Below are positions 46,148 through 54,734 of a stretch of 64,000 nucleotides of DNA, piece by piece. The stretch's first letter is position 1; each line of letters begins with the position of its first letter. A program made the position numbers and the translations under genes. The stretch covers positions 62,001 to 126,000 of the forward strand of contig VGVM01000001.1 in the NCBI GenBank assembly GCA_016874035.1. The letters run 5' to 3'. The stretch is from Gemmatimonadota bacterium. Its GTDB lineage: Bacteria; Gemmatimonadota; Gemmatimonadetes; Gemmatimonadales; Gemmatimonadaceae. The notes below the pieces were generated by a model. It made no database searches, was not told where the DNA came from, and saw only the letters and a list, made by a program, of their open reading frames with translations.

Positions 46148-47644
46148 CTAAGGCGTAGCCGTACGCATCGGTGCCATCTCCAACCGCACGCCACCGGGTC
46201 CCTCACGGAAACCCATGTACACCACCCCGGGCCCGAATCCGGCAATCACGCGGCCGGCGGGCAGCAGCACGCGATCCGTGAGCTTGCCTTGGGCGTTGAT
46301 CACGTCATACACGGAGCCGCCGTTGTACACGGTGTTCGTGCGCACCCAGAGGTTGCCATCCATGTCGGCCTTTGTCGCGCCGGCGCCGAACGGCGGGGCG
46401 TAGTCGGGGAGTTCCGACGGATCCACGAAGTTGAGCGGCGGAATCTGCAGCGTCGTCTGCGACGGCGCGCCGCCAGCGGTTGCCCCAGGGGCGGCGCCGC
46501 GCGCGGGAGGCGCATCGCCACCACCCATCCGAAACTCCATGACTCGCATGCGGTCGCCCGCACCCGCGGCGGCCGCGCCGGCCGCCATCGCTTCGAAGCC
46601 TGCGAGCCCGGCGGCGCCGGCCATGCCCGCCAGCGCTGCCGCACCGCCCCCGGACTGCATCACCTGCATGGCGCGTTGCCGCTGCGCTTCCAGCGCCGTC
46701 TTCGCGGAATCAATGAACGCGACCTTGGCCGAATCGGTCAGGCGGATCCAATCGTGCGGGATCTTGTGCGATGCCGCCACCTTGCCCTCACCATCCACGT
46801 AATCCACGCGGAAATCCTGGCCCCGCACCAGGGCGACCCGACCGTCCGACGCGACGGCCCAGTCGTCCTCCACCTGCAGCGGGTTGAGCCGCGTGGTCAC
46901 GCTCATCCGGCCATCGGTACCCCGATTCACGTTGATGTTCTGCCTTGGAATCTTGACGTGCCCGACCGTGTCCACCTTCCTTGTGTCGAGTGCGACCCGG
47001 ACCACGGCGAGCGACTCCGGCAACTGTGGCATCTGGAACTGCGGCCCGTTGGCGCCCGGCGTTGGCGCGGCCATCCGGAACTGCGGCATCCCGCGGTACA
47101 CGAGGCGGCCCTGGGCATCGAAGCCCGGAGTTCCGTTGGGGCCACCGATCAGCGAGATCACTTCGTTTGGCCGTGGGACCGACATCACCCGAGTGACGTT
47201 GCCCGTCGGGTCAATCACGAGCATCGAGAGCGACTGCGGGTCCACGAAGAGCGTCGAGTCGCCCTTGTAGGCGATCAGTCCCGCCGCCCGCGAGCTGTAC
47301 GCGTTCGCAGTCGCCGGGGTCGTGTCTGCGATCACCTTGAACGAGCCGAGCCCGGGCTCGAACATCAGGACGCGACGGCCGAAGTTGTCATTGACGAGCA
47401 CACGCCCGTTCGGCAGTGCGCGGGCCTGAGACACGGCGCCGAGCAGCTCCGCGGACTTGGCCGTGGCGGAAGAGAGCGTGCGGATGGCCGGGAGCGCGCT
47501 GCTGGTCGCCGGTGCGGCGCCCTGCGCCAGGGCGCGCTGCGGCGCTGCGGCCAGCGAGATCGCGGCGAGCGACGCCACGAGCCTGCGCGATGCGTGCGAG
47601 GCGGTTCGCGTGAACCGCGCGGAACAATGGGACGTGTAACTCAT
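46148..47644 (-). CDS. Secreted beta-propeller protein (NHL/6-bladed type)
   Basis: 498 residues from MSYTSHCSARF, with a GAGGGTT ribosome binding site; an earlier ATG is less likely. The signal peptide ends near ALAQ-G. The rest forms repeated blades, with segments such as ARALPNGRVLVNDNFGRRVLMFEP and PGFDAQGRLVYRG. An Ala/Gly/Met-rich low-complexity insertion occupies about 330-395. It lies 61 bp after the TonB-dependent receptor gene on the same strand and probably shares its transcript. Function unknown; such propellers often bind extracellular ligands or proteins. Confidence 0.8.
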   Translation of the reverse strand: MSYTSHCSARFTRTASHASRRLVASLAAISLAAAPQRALAQGAAPATSSALPAIRTLSSATAKSAELLGAVSQARALPNGRVLVNDNFGRRVLMFEPGLGSFKVIADTTPATANAYSSRAAGLIAYKGDSTLFVDPQSLSMLVIDPTGNVTRVMSVPRPNEVISLIGGPNGTPGFDAQGRLVYRGMPQFRMAAPTPGANGPQFQMPQLPESLAVVRVALDTRKVDTVGHVKIPRQNINVNRGTDGRMSVTTRLNPLQVEDDWAVASDGRVALVRGQDFRVDYVDGEGKVAASHKIPHDWIRLTDSAKVAFIDSAKTALEAQRQRAMQVMQSGGGAAALAGMAGAAGLAGFEAMAAGAAAAGAGDRMRVMEFRMGGGDAPPARGAAPGATAGGAPSQTTLQIPPLNFVDPSELPDYAPPFGAGATKADMDGNLWVRTNTVYNGGSVYDVINAQGKLTDRVLLPAGRVIAGFGPGVVYMGFREGPGGVRLEMAPMRTATP

Positions 47645-47705
47645 GGTCAACCCTCGATGAGTGCTGCTCTGAAGAAGTGCGGTAATGCGCGTAAGCGTCA
47701 ATGAA

Positions 47706-50700
47706 CTAACGGGCGATGACCTGCATGCCTGCGCCGGCGGGAATGGCGATCGGGCCGCCGCCTCCCCCGAACGGATTGCCGCCTGCCCCTGCGGTCCCGG
47801 AGCGGATGGACGAAAGAAACCGTGGGTCGAGGTAGCTCGTGACCAGCGCCGGCAGCTGGCGGCGTTGTGCGTCGGTCAGGAGCCCCTTCACCTTCGGCGC
47901 GAGATTCCTGAGCAGGTCAACCGTCGCCTCACGCCCCTTCTTGTACTGCGCGTACGCCGTGCCTTCATCGTAACGCTCTGGCAGTGCGGCGAGCGAACGC
48001 GCAACCGGAGTCCAGACCGAGTCAAGCCGGATCAGGTACCACCGGTTCAGCGTGGCCAGGCTATCGGCCTGCTTCGCGGTGAGCTTGAGCGTATCGGACT
48101 GGCGCAGCACCTGCGCGATCGGGTTCACCATGCCGCCGTTGGCGTAGATGGACTTGATCACGCCTTCCGGGAGCTTGTTGCCTTCGTTGCGGCGCCCGAT
48201 GTTCATCTGCTGCGTGAGCGACTGCCGCTCCCGCGTCGGGCCGATGTCGAACCGGAACTGCGCCGTCGCCACCACGGGCGTGCGCGTGGCCGTCAGCAGC
48301 GGGCTGGCGGAGCCGAATCGCTGGTTCACTTCGTAGCGGAACCGATTGTTGACCGCATCGAAGCCGCGCACATACAGCAGGTTCTGGTCCGGGACAGCGG
48401 GCTGCCCCCAGCCGTGTTGGCGATCGCTGCCGTGCATCAGCATGTCGAGCGCGCCGATGGGATTCGACACCGAGAACGACAGGATCGCGCGCTGCGGCAT
48501 CCGGAACTTCACCGGGTTGAGCGAGATGCTCAGGTTCGCCTGCGAGGTCCATGGCCCCTGGCAACTGTTCCGGCGCGCGAGCCGGCCGGCCTGCTTGCGC
48601 AGGCAATCCTGCACGTAGCTGGGCGCGTCGTCGAGCAACTGTGCCATCGCGATGGAGAGCGTCGGGTCGCTCGAGATCGAACCGTCATACACGAACGCAC
48701 GGTCGTTGGCAGAGCCGTCGCCGTTCACATCCGACCCCACCATCGGCGTGAAGGGCGTGCCGGAACGGAATCCGCCGGTCCAGCCGACCCGCACGAGATC
48801 GAACGCATTGTAGAAGAGCGAATACTGCACCTGGTGCCGCGAATCGAAGTTCGAGCGCGCCCACTGGAAGTCAAGCGGGTTCCCGGCCGTATTGCCGCCG
48901 AAGCCGCGCGAGCGCTCGCGCACGTTCGTGTACACGTACGAGGCATTCCACGACAGCCGACTCGAGAACGTCAGCGGCGAGATCGTCGCGCGGAACTGGC
49001 GACTCTCCGAGCGAAGATCCGAGCGCGATTCGGTGACGCGGTTGTACGCCGTGGTCACCCGCGCATCGCGCGTGGCGATCGCGCCGGTACGCGTGTCGAT
49101 GCTCGACGGCTGCACGAACACGGGTCGCCCAGCCTCGCCGGCGAGCGAGAGCCGCTGCGTCGGGAGGAAGTTGGCGTCCACGGTGCCGGCCTGAGCGAGG
49201 TTCAGCGAGTACGTGACCTCGAAGTTGCCGTTGAATCGGTTGCCGAGGATCGCGCCGCTCCACTGCAGGTTCGAGCGGATGCTGCGGGGCGCGTTCCAGC
49301 GGTCATCGTACAGCGTGACGTTCGGCGCGCTGTTGGAGAACACCGAGCCCGTTGAACCATCCGCGCACGTTGACGGCGCGAGCGCGGTACCGTTCGCGTA
49401 CGACGGCCAGTTCGGCGCGGGCACCGCGAGCCCCGTGCACACGATTTGCTGCAGGCCAGTTGGCAGGCCGGTGTTGTCCAGCGCGCCGCTGAGCGCCTGC
49501 GTGGCTGGGTTGCCCTGGAAGAGCCCGACCCCGCCGCGCACGGTCGCACGCGGACCGCGGAACGCGCCTTCAAACGCACCGATCTGCGCCGCCGTGCCGT
49601 AGTTCCACGAGAAGCCCACGCGCGGGCTCAGGTAGATCCGGTTCGGGGCGACGTCGTTGCGGACGCCGATCGCCTGTTCGAGCGCGGTGTTCCGCTCAGG
49701 TCGGTCGCCATAGTAATTGCCATCGAGCCGAACGCCGTACTGGATCTGCAGGCGATTGGTCCTGCGGTACGAATCGCCGAGCGACACCGCGCCGATGAAC
49801 TGCCCACCGTCGCGAATCCGCGGCTGCAGGGTCCGCCCATACGTGGCCGGCCGTCCGGCGTCGAGGTCCGCGAGCGAGAGGTAGCTGAACGTGCCGCGGC
49901 CGTTCAGCGCCTGGTCGAGGCCGTAGCGGTCGTAACGCAGCTCCGTTGAGAGTTTCACCCGGTGCTTATTGTCGAGCGAGAACCACGAAAGCAGGTTGGT
50001 GAACGCGAACGCGCCGTTGGTGGTCGCGTTGTCGAGCGCCGCGTTGCCGCCGAACGCAACGGACTTCACGCCATTGGTGCCGTCCGGGAAGGTCGAGTTG
50101 ATGCGAACCGAGCCGCCCGGGAGCAACAGGTACGGGTCGGTGGCCGCACGCGACGACGTAAGCCCGATCGTGCTCTCCGTGAGCACCCCTGACTCGAAAT
50201 AAAAGGAGTGCCGCAGCTGGCTGCCGGCGTTCCAGGTGAACCGGTCGCCGCTGTGCGCGGGCATCTCCGCCGTGAGATTGCCGATCGGCGACTGCCGGTT
50301 CCAAGACGCGTTGACCGCCACGCTGTAGGCCGACCCGGCGCGGGACGATGGCGGCGAGAAATCGAAGGACCCGAGCACGGAGCCTTGATCGCCGACGCGA
50401 TCGGACGGTGCGCGCCCGATGACCGCCGGGACGCCCAGACGCTGCAGGATCGCCAGCAGCCGCGTGACGGAATCAGCCGCGATGCCGCTGGTCTGCAGGC
50501 CGCGCGCCGACGTGTTGAGCAGCGATTGCAGGTCGTTCGAACGTCGGCCGAGCTGGTACGCCATGTTGTAGAACGCCTTGTTGTACCGGATCGGCCCGGA
50601 CACCCGCCCGCTCAGCGACGTGTTCGAATACTCGTTGCCCAGTTCCTGTGCGGCGGCGTCGGTCCACTGCAGCTGCGGTGCGTCGAGGTTCAGGCTGTTG

Positions 50701-51455
50701 GTGCGGAGGATGAAGTTCGTTCCGCTCTGCGTGCGCAGGTTGAAGTTCGCGCCGCTGAACCCACCGCGAGATACGTCGTAGGGCGATGTGGTCAGCGCGC
50801 CGCCCACGGCGGCGTCGCGCGGGATGTCGGCCCCGCCGAAGTTCTGCCCGTTTAGCGTGGTCGAGTTCTGGCTCGGGTCGAGCCCCAGGACCGAGAATCC
50901 GGACGGGTCGCCGTCGGCACCGGGAACAAGCAGCACGCCCGGCACGGAGGCCGCCATGGCCGCGATTTCCCCCTGCTGTGCGGCGGTAAGCGCCGATGTG
51001 TTGACCGCGCGTTCGGTGCCGCTGATGTCGGCCTGGGCCTGGTTCCGGTCAGGGCGGACGCGGTCGCCCTGCACGCGCACGGCGCCGAGCGAGGTCGCCG
51101 TCCGCTGCATCTCGGCGTCCGCAATCAGGATGTCCTCGTCCGCGATTCGCTTGATCTCATAGCGGCGCGGCGCGTACCCGATCGCATTGAACGTCACGAA
51201 ATAGTCGCCGTCGCCGCCGGGGAACGTCACCGTGTAGCGTCCATTGGCATCCGAGCGCGCCTGGCGGCTCACCGCGCCCGAAAGCGTGGTCACCGTGACT
51301 TGGGCGCCTTCGAGCGGCTGTCGTTCCGGGCCTGTCACGCGCCCGCGGATGACGTCAACGGTCTGGCCCCCTGCGCTGGAAGCGGTCGCGGTGAGCGCCA
51401 CGGCGAGGGCGAAAGCCGAGCAGAGGCGGAAGGGCCAGGGAAACCGATTGATCAC
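47706..51455 (-). CDS. TonB-dependent receptor with carboxypeptidase-like N-domain and helical C-terminal extension
   Basis: 1249 residues from a GTG at 51455, giving a normal signal peptide (cleavage near AGGQ-T). A regulatory-like beta-sandwich follows (about 32-115, IRGRVTGPERQPLEGAQVTV). A plug (about 130-260) and a large beta-barrel follow. After the probable last strand (ATAQFRFDIG) come about 177 extra residues that are helical. They carry two LTxxQ-type motifs (LTAKQADSL and LTDAQRRQL), end in a Gly-rich tail, and lack the usual terminal aromatic residue. It imports an unknown substrate across the outer membrane. The propeller gene follows. Confidence 0.9.
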   Translation of the reverse strand: MINRFPWPFRLCSAFALAVALTATASSAGGQTVDVIRGRVTGPERQPLEGAQVTVTTLSGAVSRQARSDANGRYTVTFPGGDGDYFVTFNAIGYAPRRYEIKRIADEDILIADAEMQRTATSLGAVRVQGDRVRPDRNQAQADISGTERAVNTSALTAAQQGEIAAMAASVPGVLLVPGADGDPSGFSVLGLDPSQNSTTLNGQNFGGADIPRDAAVGGALTTSPYDVSRGGFSGANFNLRTQSGTNFILRTNSLNLDAPQLQWTDAAAQELGNEYSNTSLSGRVSGPIRYNKAFYNMAYQLGRRSNDLQSLLNTSARGLQTSGIAADSVTRLLAILQRLGVPAVIGRAPSDRVGDQGSVLGSFDFSPPSSRAGSAYSVAVNASWNRQSPIGNLTAEMPAHSGDRFTWNAGSQLRHSFYFESGVLTESTIGLTSSRAATDPYLLLPGGSVRINSTFPDGTNGVKSVAFGGNAALDNATTNGAFAFTNLLSWFSLDNKHRVKLSTELRYDRYGLDQALNGRGTFSYLSLADLDAGRPATYGRTLQPRIRDGGQFIGAVSLGDSYRRTNRLQIQYGVRLDGNYYGDRPERNTALEQAIGVRNDVAPNRIYLSPRVGFSWNYGTAAQIGAFEGAFRGPRATVRGGVGLFQGNPATQALSGALDNTGLPTGLQQIVCTGLAVPAPNWPSYANGTALAPSTCADGSTGSVFSNSAPNVTLYDDRWNAPRSIRSNLQWSGAILGNRFNGNFEVTYSLNLAQAGTVDANFLPTQRLSLAGEAGRPVFVQPSSIDTRTGAIATRDARVTTAYNRVTESRSDLRSESRQFRATISPLTFSSRLSWNASYVYTNVRERSRGFGGNTAGNPLDFQWARSNFDSRHQVQYSLFYNAFDLVRVGWTGGFRSGTPFTPMVGSDVNGDGSANDRAFVYDGSISSDPTLSIAMAQLLDDAPSYVQDCLRKQAGRLARRNSCQGPWTSQANLSISLNPVKFRMPQRAILSFSVSNPIGALDMLMHGSDRQHGWGQPAVPDQNLLYVRGFDAVNNRFRYEVNQRFGSASPLLTATRTPVVATAQFRFDIGPTRERQSLTQQMNIGRRNEGNKLPEGVIKSIYANGGMVNPIAQVLRQSDTLKLTAKQADSLATLNRWYLIRLDSVWTPVARSLAALPERYDEGTAYAQYKKGREATVDLLRNLAPKVKGLLTDAQRRQLPALVTSYLDPRFLSSIRSGTAGAGGNPFGGGGGPIAIPAGAGMQVIAR

Positions 51456-51635
51456 AGGTGAGGTCGGGCGGAAAGGAGCGCAGCGGCCAGCGGTGACGCC
51501 GGCGCTGGGATGGGCGGGTCGCGAAAAAGGCGCGATCCCACCGATTAGAACGAGCATAGGCCCCTAAAGGTTGCCGTTTTCACCGAATTGACATCTCGCG
51601 CCGACCCGGCGCCCACTTCGGCGCTCAAATGGGGC

Positions 51636-52964
51636 CTACACCCCGCTCGCCATGTAGCGCTTGATCGCCGCCACGGTGCGCTCGGCGTCGGCCATCGTGT
51701 TGTAGAAATGCGGGGAGAGCCGCAGCCCGGGACGATCCTGGGCGTTGGCGCGACCGGTGACCACGATCTTGTCGTTCTGCGCCAGCGCGGTCACCAGCCG
51801 GCGCGGGTCGAGCGAGCCTGGCTGGAAGATCACGATCGCGGCGCGTTGGGTGGCATCGGTCGAGGTCCACATCCTGACGCCGTCCAGCTTGCCCAGCTCG
51901 GTGACGAAGTACGTCGCGAGCGCACGAGAGCGCTTTTCGATCTCAGCGCGACCGATGCCGCCCTGGAACTTGAGGGCCTCGCTGACGGCGGCGATTGAAG
52001 CATCGTCGCGCTGGCCTTCGGCCTCGAACCGCCGTGAGATTCCCACGGCGCCGGCGTACAGCCCGACGATGGTCGGGTGAATGCGCTCGTGGACGGCCTT
52101 GTTGACGTACAACAAGCCCTTTTCCTTGGGACCGCAGGGCCACTTGTGCATCGAGCCCGTATAGAAATCGGGCTGCATCGCACCCAGGTCGAGATCGAGC
52201 ACGCCAAAGGCCTGGGCGCCGTCCACCAGCGACATCACGCCGCGCTGGCGCGCCATGGCGCAGAGCTCGGCGGCCGGCAGCAGGTCGCCCGAGTTGGAGC
52301 TGATGTGCGAGATCGCGAGTACCCGGGTCCGCGGAGTGATCGCCTTGGCAAAGAGGTCCACGTAGCCCGCGGTGCCGGGATGACCCTGCGGCACGGGCAC
52401 GGTCACGACGGTGAAGCCGAACCGGCTGGCCTTCGTACTCCACGCCGCGAGGTTGCTCGGGTGGTTGTCCGCCCAGACGATGACCTCATCGCCGGCGCCA
52501 AGCTGCAGCCCCGACGAGACGAAGTTGTTGCCCTCGGTCGTGTTCCGGACGATGACGATTTCCTCGGGCGTCACGCGCAGTGCGGCGGCGAGCAGCGTGC
52601 GCGCTTCCTCGCGGCCCTTCATGAGCTCCGAGCGAGCGTCCGCGCTGGGGCTGGCCTCGTAGCGGCGCATGTTGCGCTCGTGGGCCTCGAGGGACGGGAG
52701 CGAAACGGGGCAGAGATTCGCCGCGTTGAGAAACCCGACATCCTTGGGCACGAGGAACCGGGCTCGCACGGATTCCCAGAACTTCTCGTCGGGCGCCTGC
52801 GGAGTCGGTGGGAGCGGAGCGCTGGTGAACCCGAAGGCATCGAGTGTCGAACCGTCCGCGAATGCGCGGTCCGTGAGCAATGCGGATGCGCCACCGATCG
52901 AAAGAAGGCGCGCGAAGTCGCGGCGGGAGACGGATCGGTCGGTCGGCTGGTTCGGATCGGCCAC
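51636..52964 (-). CDS. Tat-exported class-V aminotransferase-like PLP enzyme (second copy)
   Basis: 442 residues from a GTG at 52964 with GGAG 7 bases upstream. It carries a twin-arginine signal (SRRDFARLLSIGGA). The PLP fold has IVRNTTEGNNFV, NHPSNLAAWS, the Asp in LVDGAQAFGVLD and the Schiff-base Lys in YTGSMHKWPCGPKEKG. The protein resembles isopenicillin-N-epimerase-like enzymes and is a distant paralogue of the enzyme at 43.8 kb. The gene is divergent from an exported RidA-family gene, 142 bp apart, which fits a shared periplasmic pathway that makes reactive enamines. The substrate is unknown. Confidence 0.9.
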   Translation of the reverse strand: MADPNQPTDRSVSRRDFARLLSIGGASALLTDRAFADGSTLDAFGFTSAPLPPTPQAPDEKFWESVRARFLVPKDVGFLNAANLCPVSLPSLEAHERNMRRYEASPSADARSELMKGREEARTLLAAALRVTPEEIVIVRNTTEGNNFVSSGLQLGAGDEVIVWADNHPSNLAAWSTKASRFGFTVVTVPVPQGHPGTAGYVDLFAKAITPRTRVLAISHISSNSGDLLPAAELCAMARQRGVMSLVDGAQAFGVLDLDLGAMQPDFYTGSMHKWPCGPKEKGLLYVNKAVHERIHPTIVGLYAGAVGISRRFEAEGQRDDASIAAVSEALKFQGGIGRAEIEKRSRALATYFVTELGKLDGVRMWTSTDATQRAAIVIFQPGSLDPRRLVTALAQNDKIVVTGRANAQDRPGLRLSPHFYNTMADAERTVAAIKRYMASGV

Positions 52965-53106
52965 GGGCTGCTCCAAGTGGGGAAACCGGCTCCATGAACC
53001 TACCCTCGGCCCCCGATCACGCGCCATATTCTTCCGGGCGCGCCGTACGGCGCTCGGCTCGGCTTCTCAGCGTACACACCGTTCACCACCTCAGCCCGGG
53101 TTATTC

Positions 53107-53547
53107 ATGCGGACCGTCGGTCGGATTCTCACCCTTGCAGCCGTCGTTGCGCTGGCAGCGCCTGCACTCGAAGCGCAGGGTCGTCAGGTTGTCATCCCGC
53201 AGGGCGGACGCGGCAGCGCGACGCTCTCGCCAGGCATCAAGGCCGGGAACATCGTGTTCGCCAGCGGCCAGCTCCCCGCGCGCGGCGATTCGACGATCGA
53301 AGCGCAGACAACGAGCACGCTGAACAACATCAAGGCCGTATTTGAGGCCGCTGGCACCTCGATGGACAATGCGGTCGCCTGCACCGTGTACCTGCTCAAT
53401 GTCGCTGACTTCCAGGGCATGAACTCGGCGTACACCAAGTTCTGGTCGCCGGAGAAGCCGCCGCCGTCCCGCACGACGGTCGTGATCTCGGCGCTCGTCG
53501 TGCCGAGCGCGAAGCTGGAGATCACTTGCTTTGCGGCGATGCCATAG
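53107..53547 (+). CDS. Exported RidA-family (YjgF) enamine/imine deaminase
   Basis: 146 residues with a signal peptide (cleavage near LEAQ-G), unusual for RidA, which is normally cytoplasmic. The RidA fold spans about 25-146: AGNIVFASGQLPARG, TTSTLNNIKAVFEAAGTSMDN, ACTVYLLNVADFQGMNSAYTKFW. The catalytic-type Arg is present in PPPSRTTVVISAL. The protein ends in KLEITCFAAMP. RidA hydrolyses reactive 2-aminoacrylate and related intermediates generated by PLP enzymes. It is divergent from a Tat-exported PLP enzyme, supporting a periplasmic version of that partnership. Confidence 0.88.
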   Translation: MRTVGRILTLAAVVALAAPALEAQGRQVVIPQGGRGSATLSPGIKAGNIVFASGQLPARGDSTIEAQTTSTLNNIKAVFEAAGTSMDNAVACTVYLLNVADFQGMNSAYTKFWSPEKPPPSRTTVVISALVVPSAKLEITCFAAMP

Positions 53548-53557
53548 GAGAGCAGGC

Positions 53558-53605
53558 AATAGGTAGTAGGTAGTAGGTAGTAGGTATTAGGTAGTAGGTA
53601 ATAGT
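53558..53605. repeat. Tandem TAGTAGG-type simple repeat, left arm
   Basis: About six imperfect copies of a 7-bp unit (TAGTAGG and variants with TATTAGG or TAATAG) lie just after the ridA stop. An inverted set of the same unit occurs at 53670-53702, beyond a terminator hairpin. Confidence 0.8.
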
Positions 53606-53617
53606 CGGAGGAACGAA

Positions 53618-53658
53618 GAGCGCCCCGGGCCGTCAGGCTCCGGGGCGCTCTCGTTTTT
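53618..53658 (+). terminator. Intrinsic terminator between ridA and the convergent propeller gene
   Basis: An 11-bp perfect stem (53618-53628 and 53640-53650, 11-base loop) is followed by TCGTTTTT. It lies between two inverted arrays of a 7-bp repeat, which could extend the structure. Confidence 0.85.
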
Positions 53659-53669
53659 CGCCACCCAAT

Positions 53670-53702
53670 CCCTACTATCTACTACCTACTATCTACTATA
53701 GG
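53670..53702. repeat. Tandem CCTACTA-type simple repeat, right arm
   Basis: About four imperfect copies of CCTACTA/TCTACTA in inverse orientation to the array at 53558-53605. They stand just before the stop of the convergent propeller gene. Confidence 0.8.
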
Positions 53703-53715
53703 GCCGAGTCCCTCC

Positions 53716-54702
53716 CTACTTTCGGATCAGGATCCCGCCACCGAAAGGATTCGTGCCGACCTTGTGGCGTGCGACGACCGACCGGGTCTCGGTGTCTATC
53801 ACGATCACTTCGCCGGTGCCGACGTTCATCGCATAGAGCTTCGAGCCGTCGGGCGAGAACACGGGAAACGCCGACGGCCCGGCGCCGATTTTGATCGTCG
53901 CGGCCACCTGACGCGTGCGGGCGTCGATGAGCGCCACGTCCTCCGTCCCGCCGTGCGTGGACGCGGCCCAGCGACCATCGGGCGACACCGCCATCCGCCC
54001 GGCGCCCTTGCCCAGGTCCTTCAACGTCTCCACGACGCTGTCACGCTTGCTGTCGATCACGGCCACCGACCCGTCGCGGTCGCAGTGGATCCAGACGTCG
54101 CCGTTCGGCGCGAAGCCCACGCCGACCGGCCCGCCGGGAACCGTGATGATCTTCGTGATGGCGTCGGTCTTCGTGTCGATCACCAGCACGCGATTGTCGT
54201 CGCGCATCGGGTAGTAGAGCTTGTCGGTCACGGGCTGGATGGCGAGGAAGTGCCCTCCGCGCAGCACCACGTCGATCTTCTTCACGACTTTCCTTGACTT
54301 CGTATCAATGACCACGATGCCGGGGACGTCGGCGTTCTCCAGCCCGACGTAGAGCCTGCTGCCGTCCGCCGTCAGCGCGCTGCCGTGCGGCGACGCGGAG
54401 CCGTTCCGCGCCGACGACGTGAAGAAGGGCGACTCGATCTTCGCGAGCTGCGTGAATCCGCGCGTCTCCAGGACCACGACGTGCGGGCCGTTGGGAACAG
54501 CCACGTAGAACGTCTTTCCATCGGGTGACGGAACTCCCTCGTGCGGCTGCTCCAGGGCCTTGAATTGATTGAGAATCCTGCCCGACACCGGGTCCAGCTC
54601 GTACACCGTGTGGTCGTTGTGGCTGAGCGCAACGATGGTGTGGGCCTGCGCGCCGGCTGTCGTGGCGGCAGCGAGGGAGAGGGCGAGCGCGGCGAGACGC
54701 AT
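53716..54702 (-). CDS. Secreted YncE-like beta-propeller protein
   Basis: 328 residues from MRLAALALSLAAATTAGAQ, a standard signal peptide. Seven WD/YVTN-like blades follow, with repeated PDG turns: VPSPDGKTFYVAVPNG, LTADGSRLYVGLEN, FAPNGDVWIHCD, VSPDGRWAASTHGG, FSPDGSKLYAMNVG. The family binds ligands or proteins in the periplasm without a known catalytic function. It lies 32 bp after the SusD-like gene, so it is the third gene of the SusC-SusD operon and may help present the same substrate. Confidence 0.88.
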   Translation of the reverse strand: MRLAALALSLAAATTAGAQAHTIVALSHNDHTVYELDPVSGRILNQFKALEQPHEGVPSPDGKTFYVAVPNGPHVVVLETRGFTQLAKIESPFFTSSARNGSASPHGSALTADGSRLYVGLENADVPGIVVIDTKSRKVVKKIDVVLRGGHFLAIQPVTDKLYYPMRDDNRVLVIDTKTDAITKIITVPGGPVGVGFAPNGDVWIHCDRDGSVAVIDSKRDSVVETLKDLGKGAGRMAVSPDGRWAASTHGGTEDVALIDARTRQVAATIKIGAGPSAFPVFSPDGSKLYAMNVGTGEVIVIDTETRSVVARHKVGTNPFGGGILIRK

Positions 54703-54734
54703 GGGCGGCCTGTGGGGGAAATCCAGGGGCCTTC

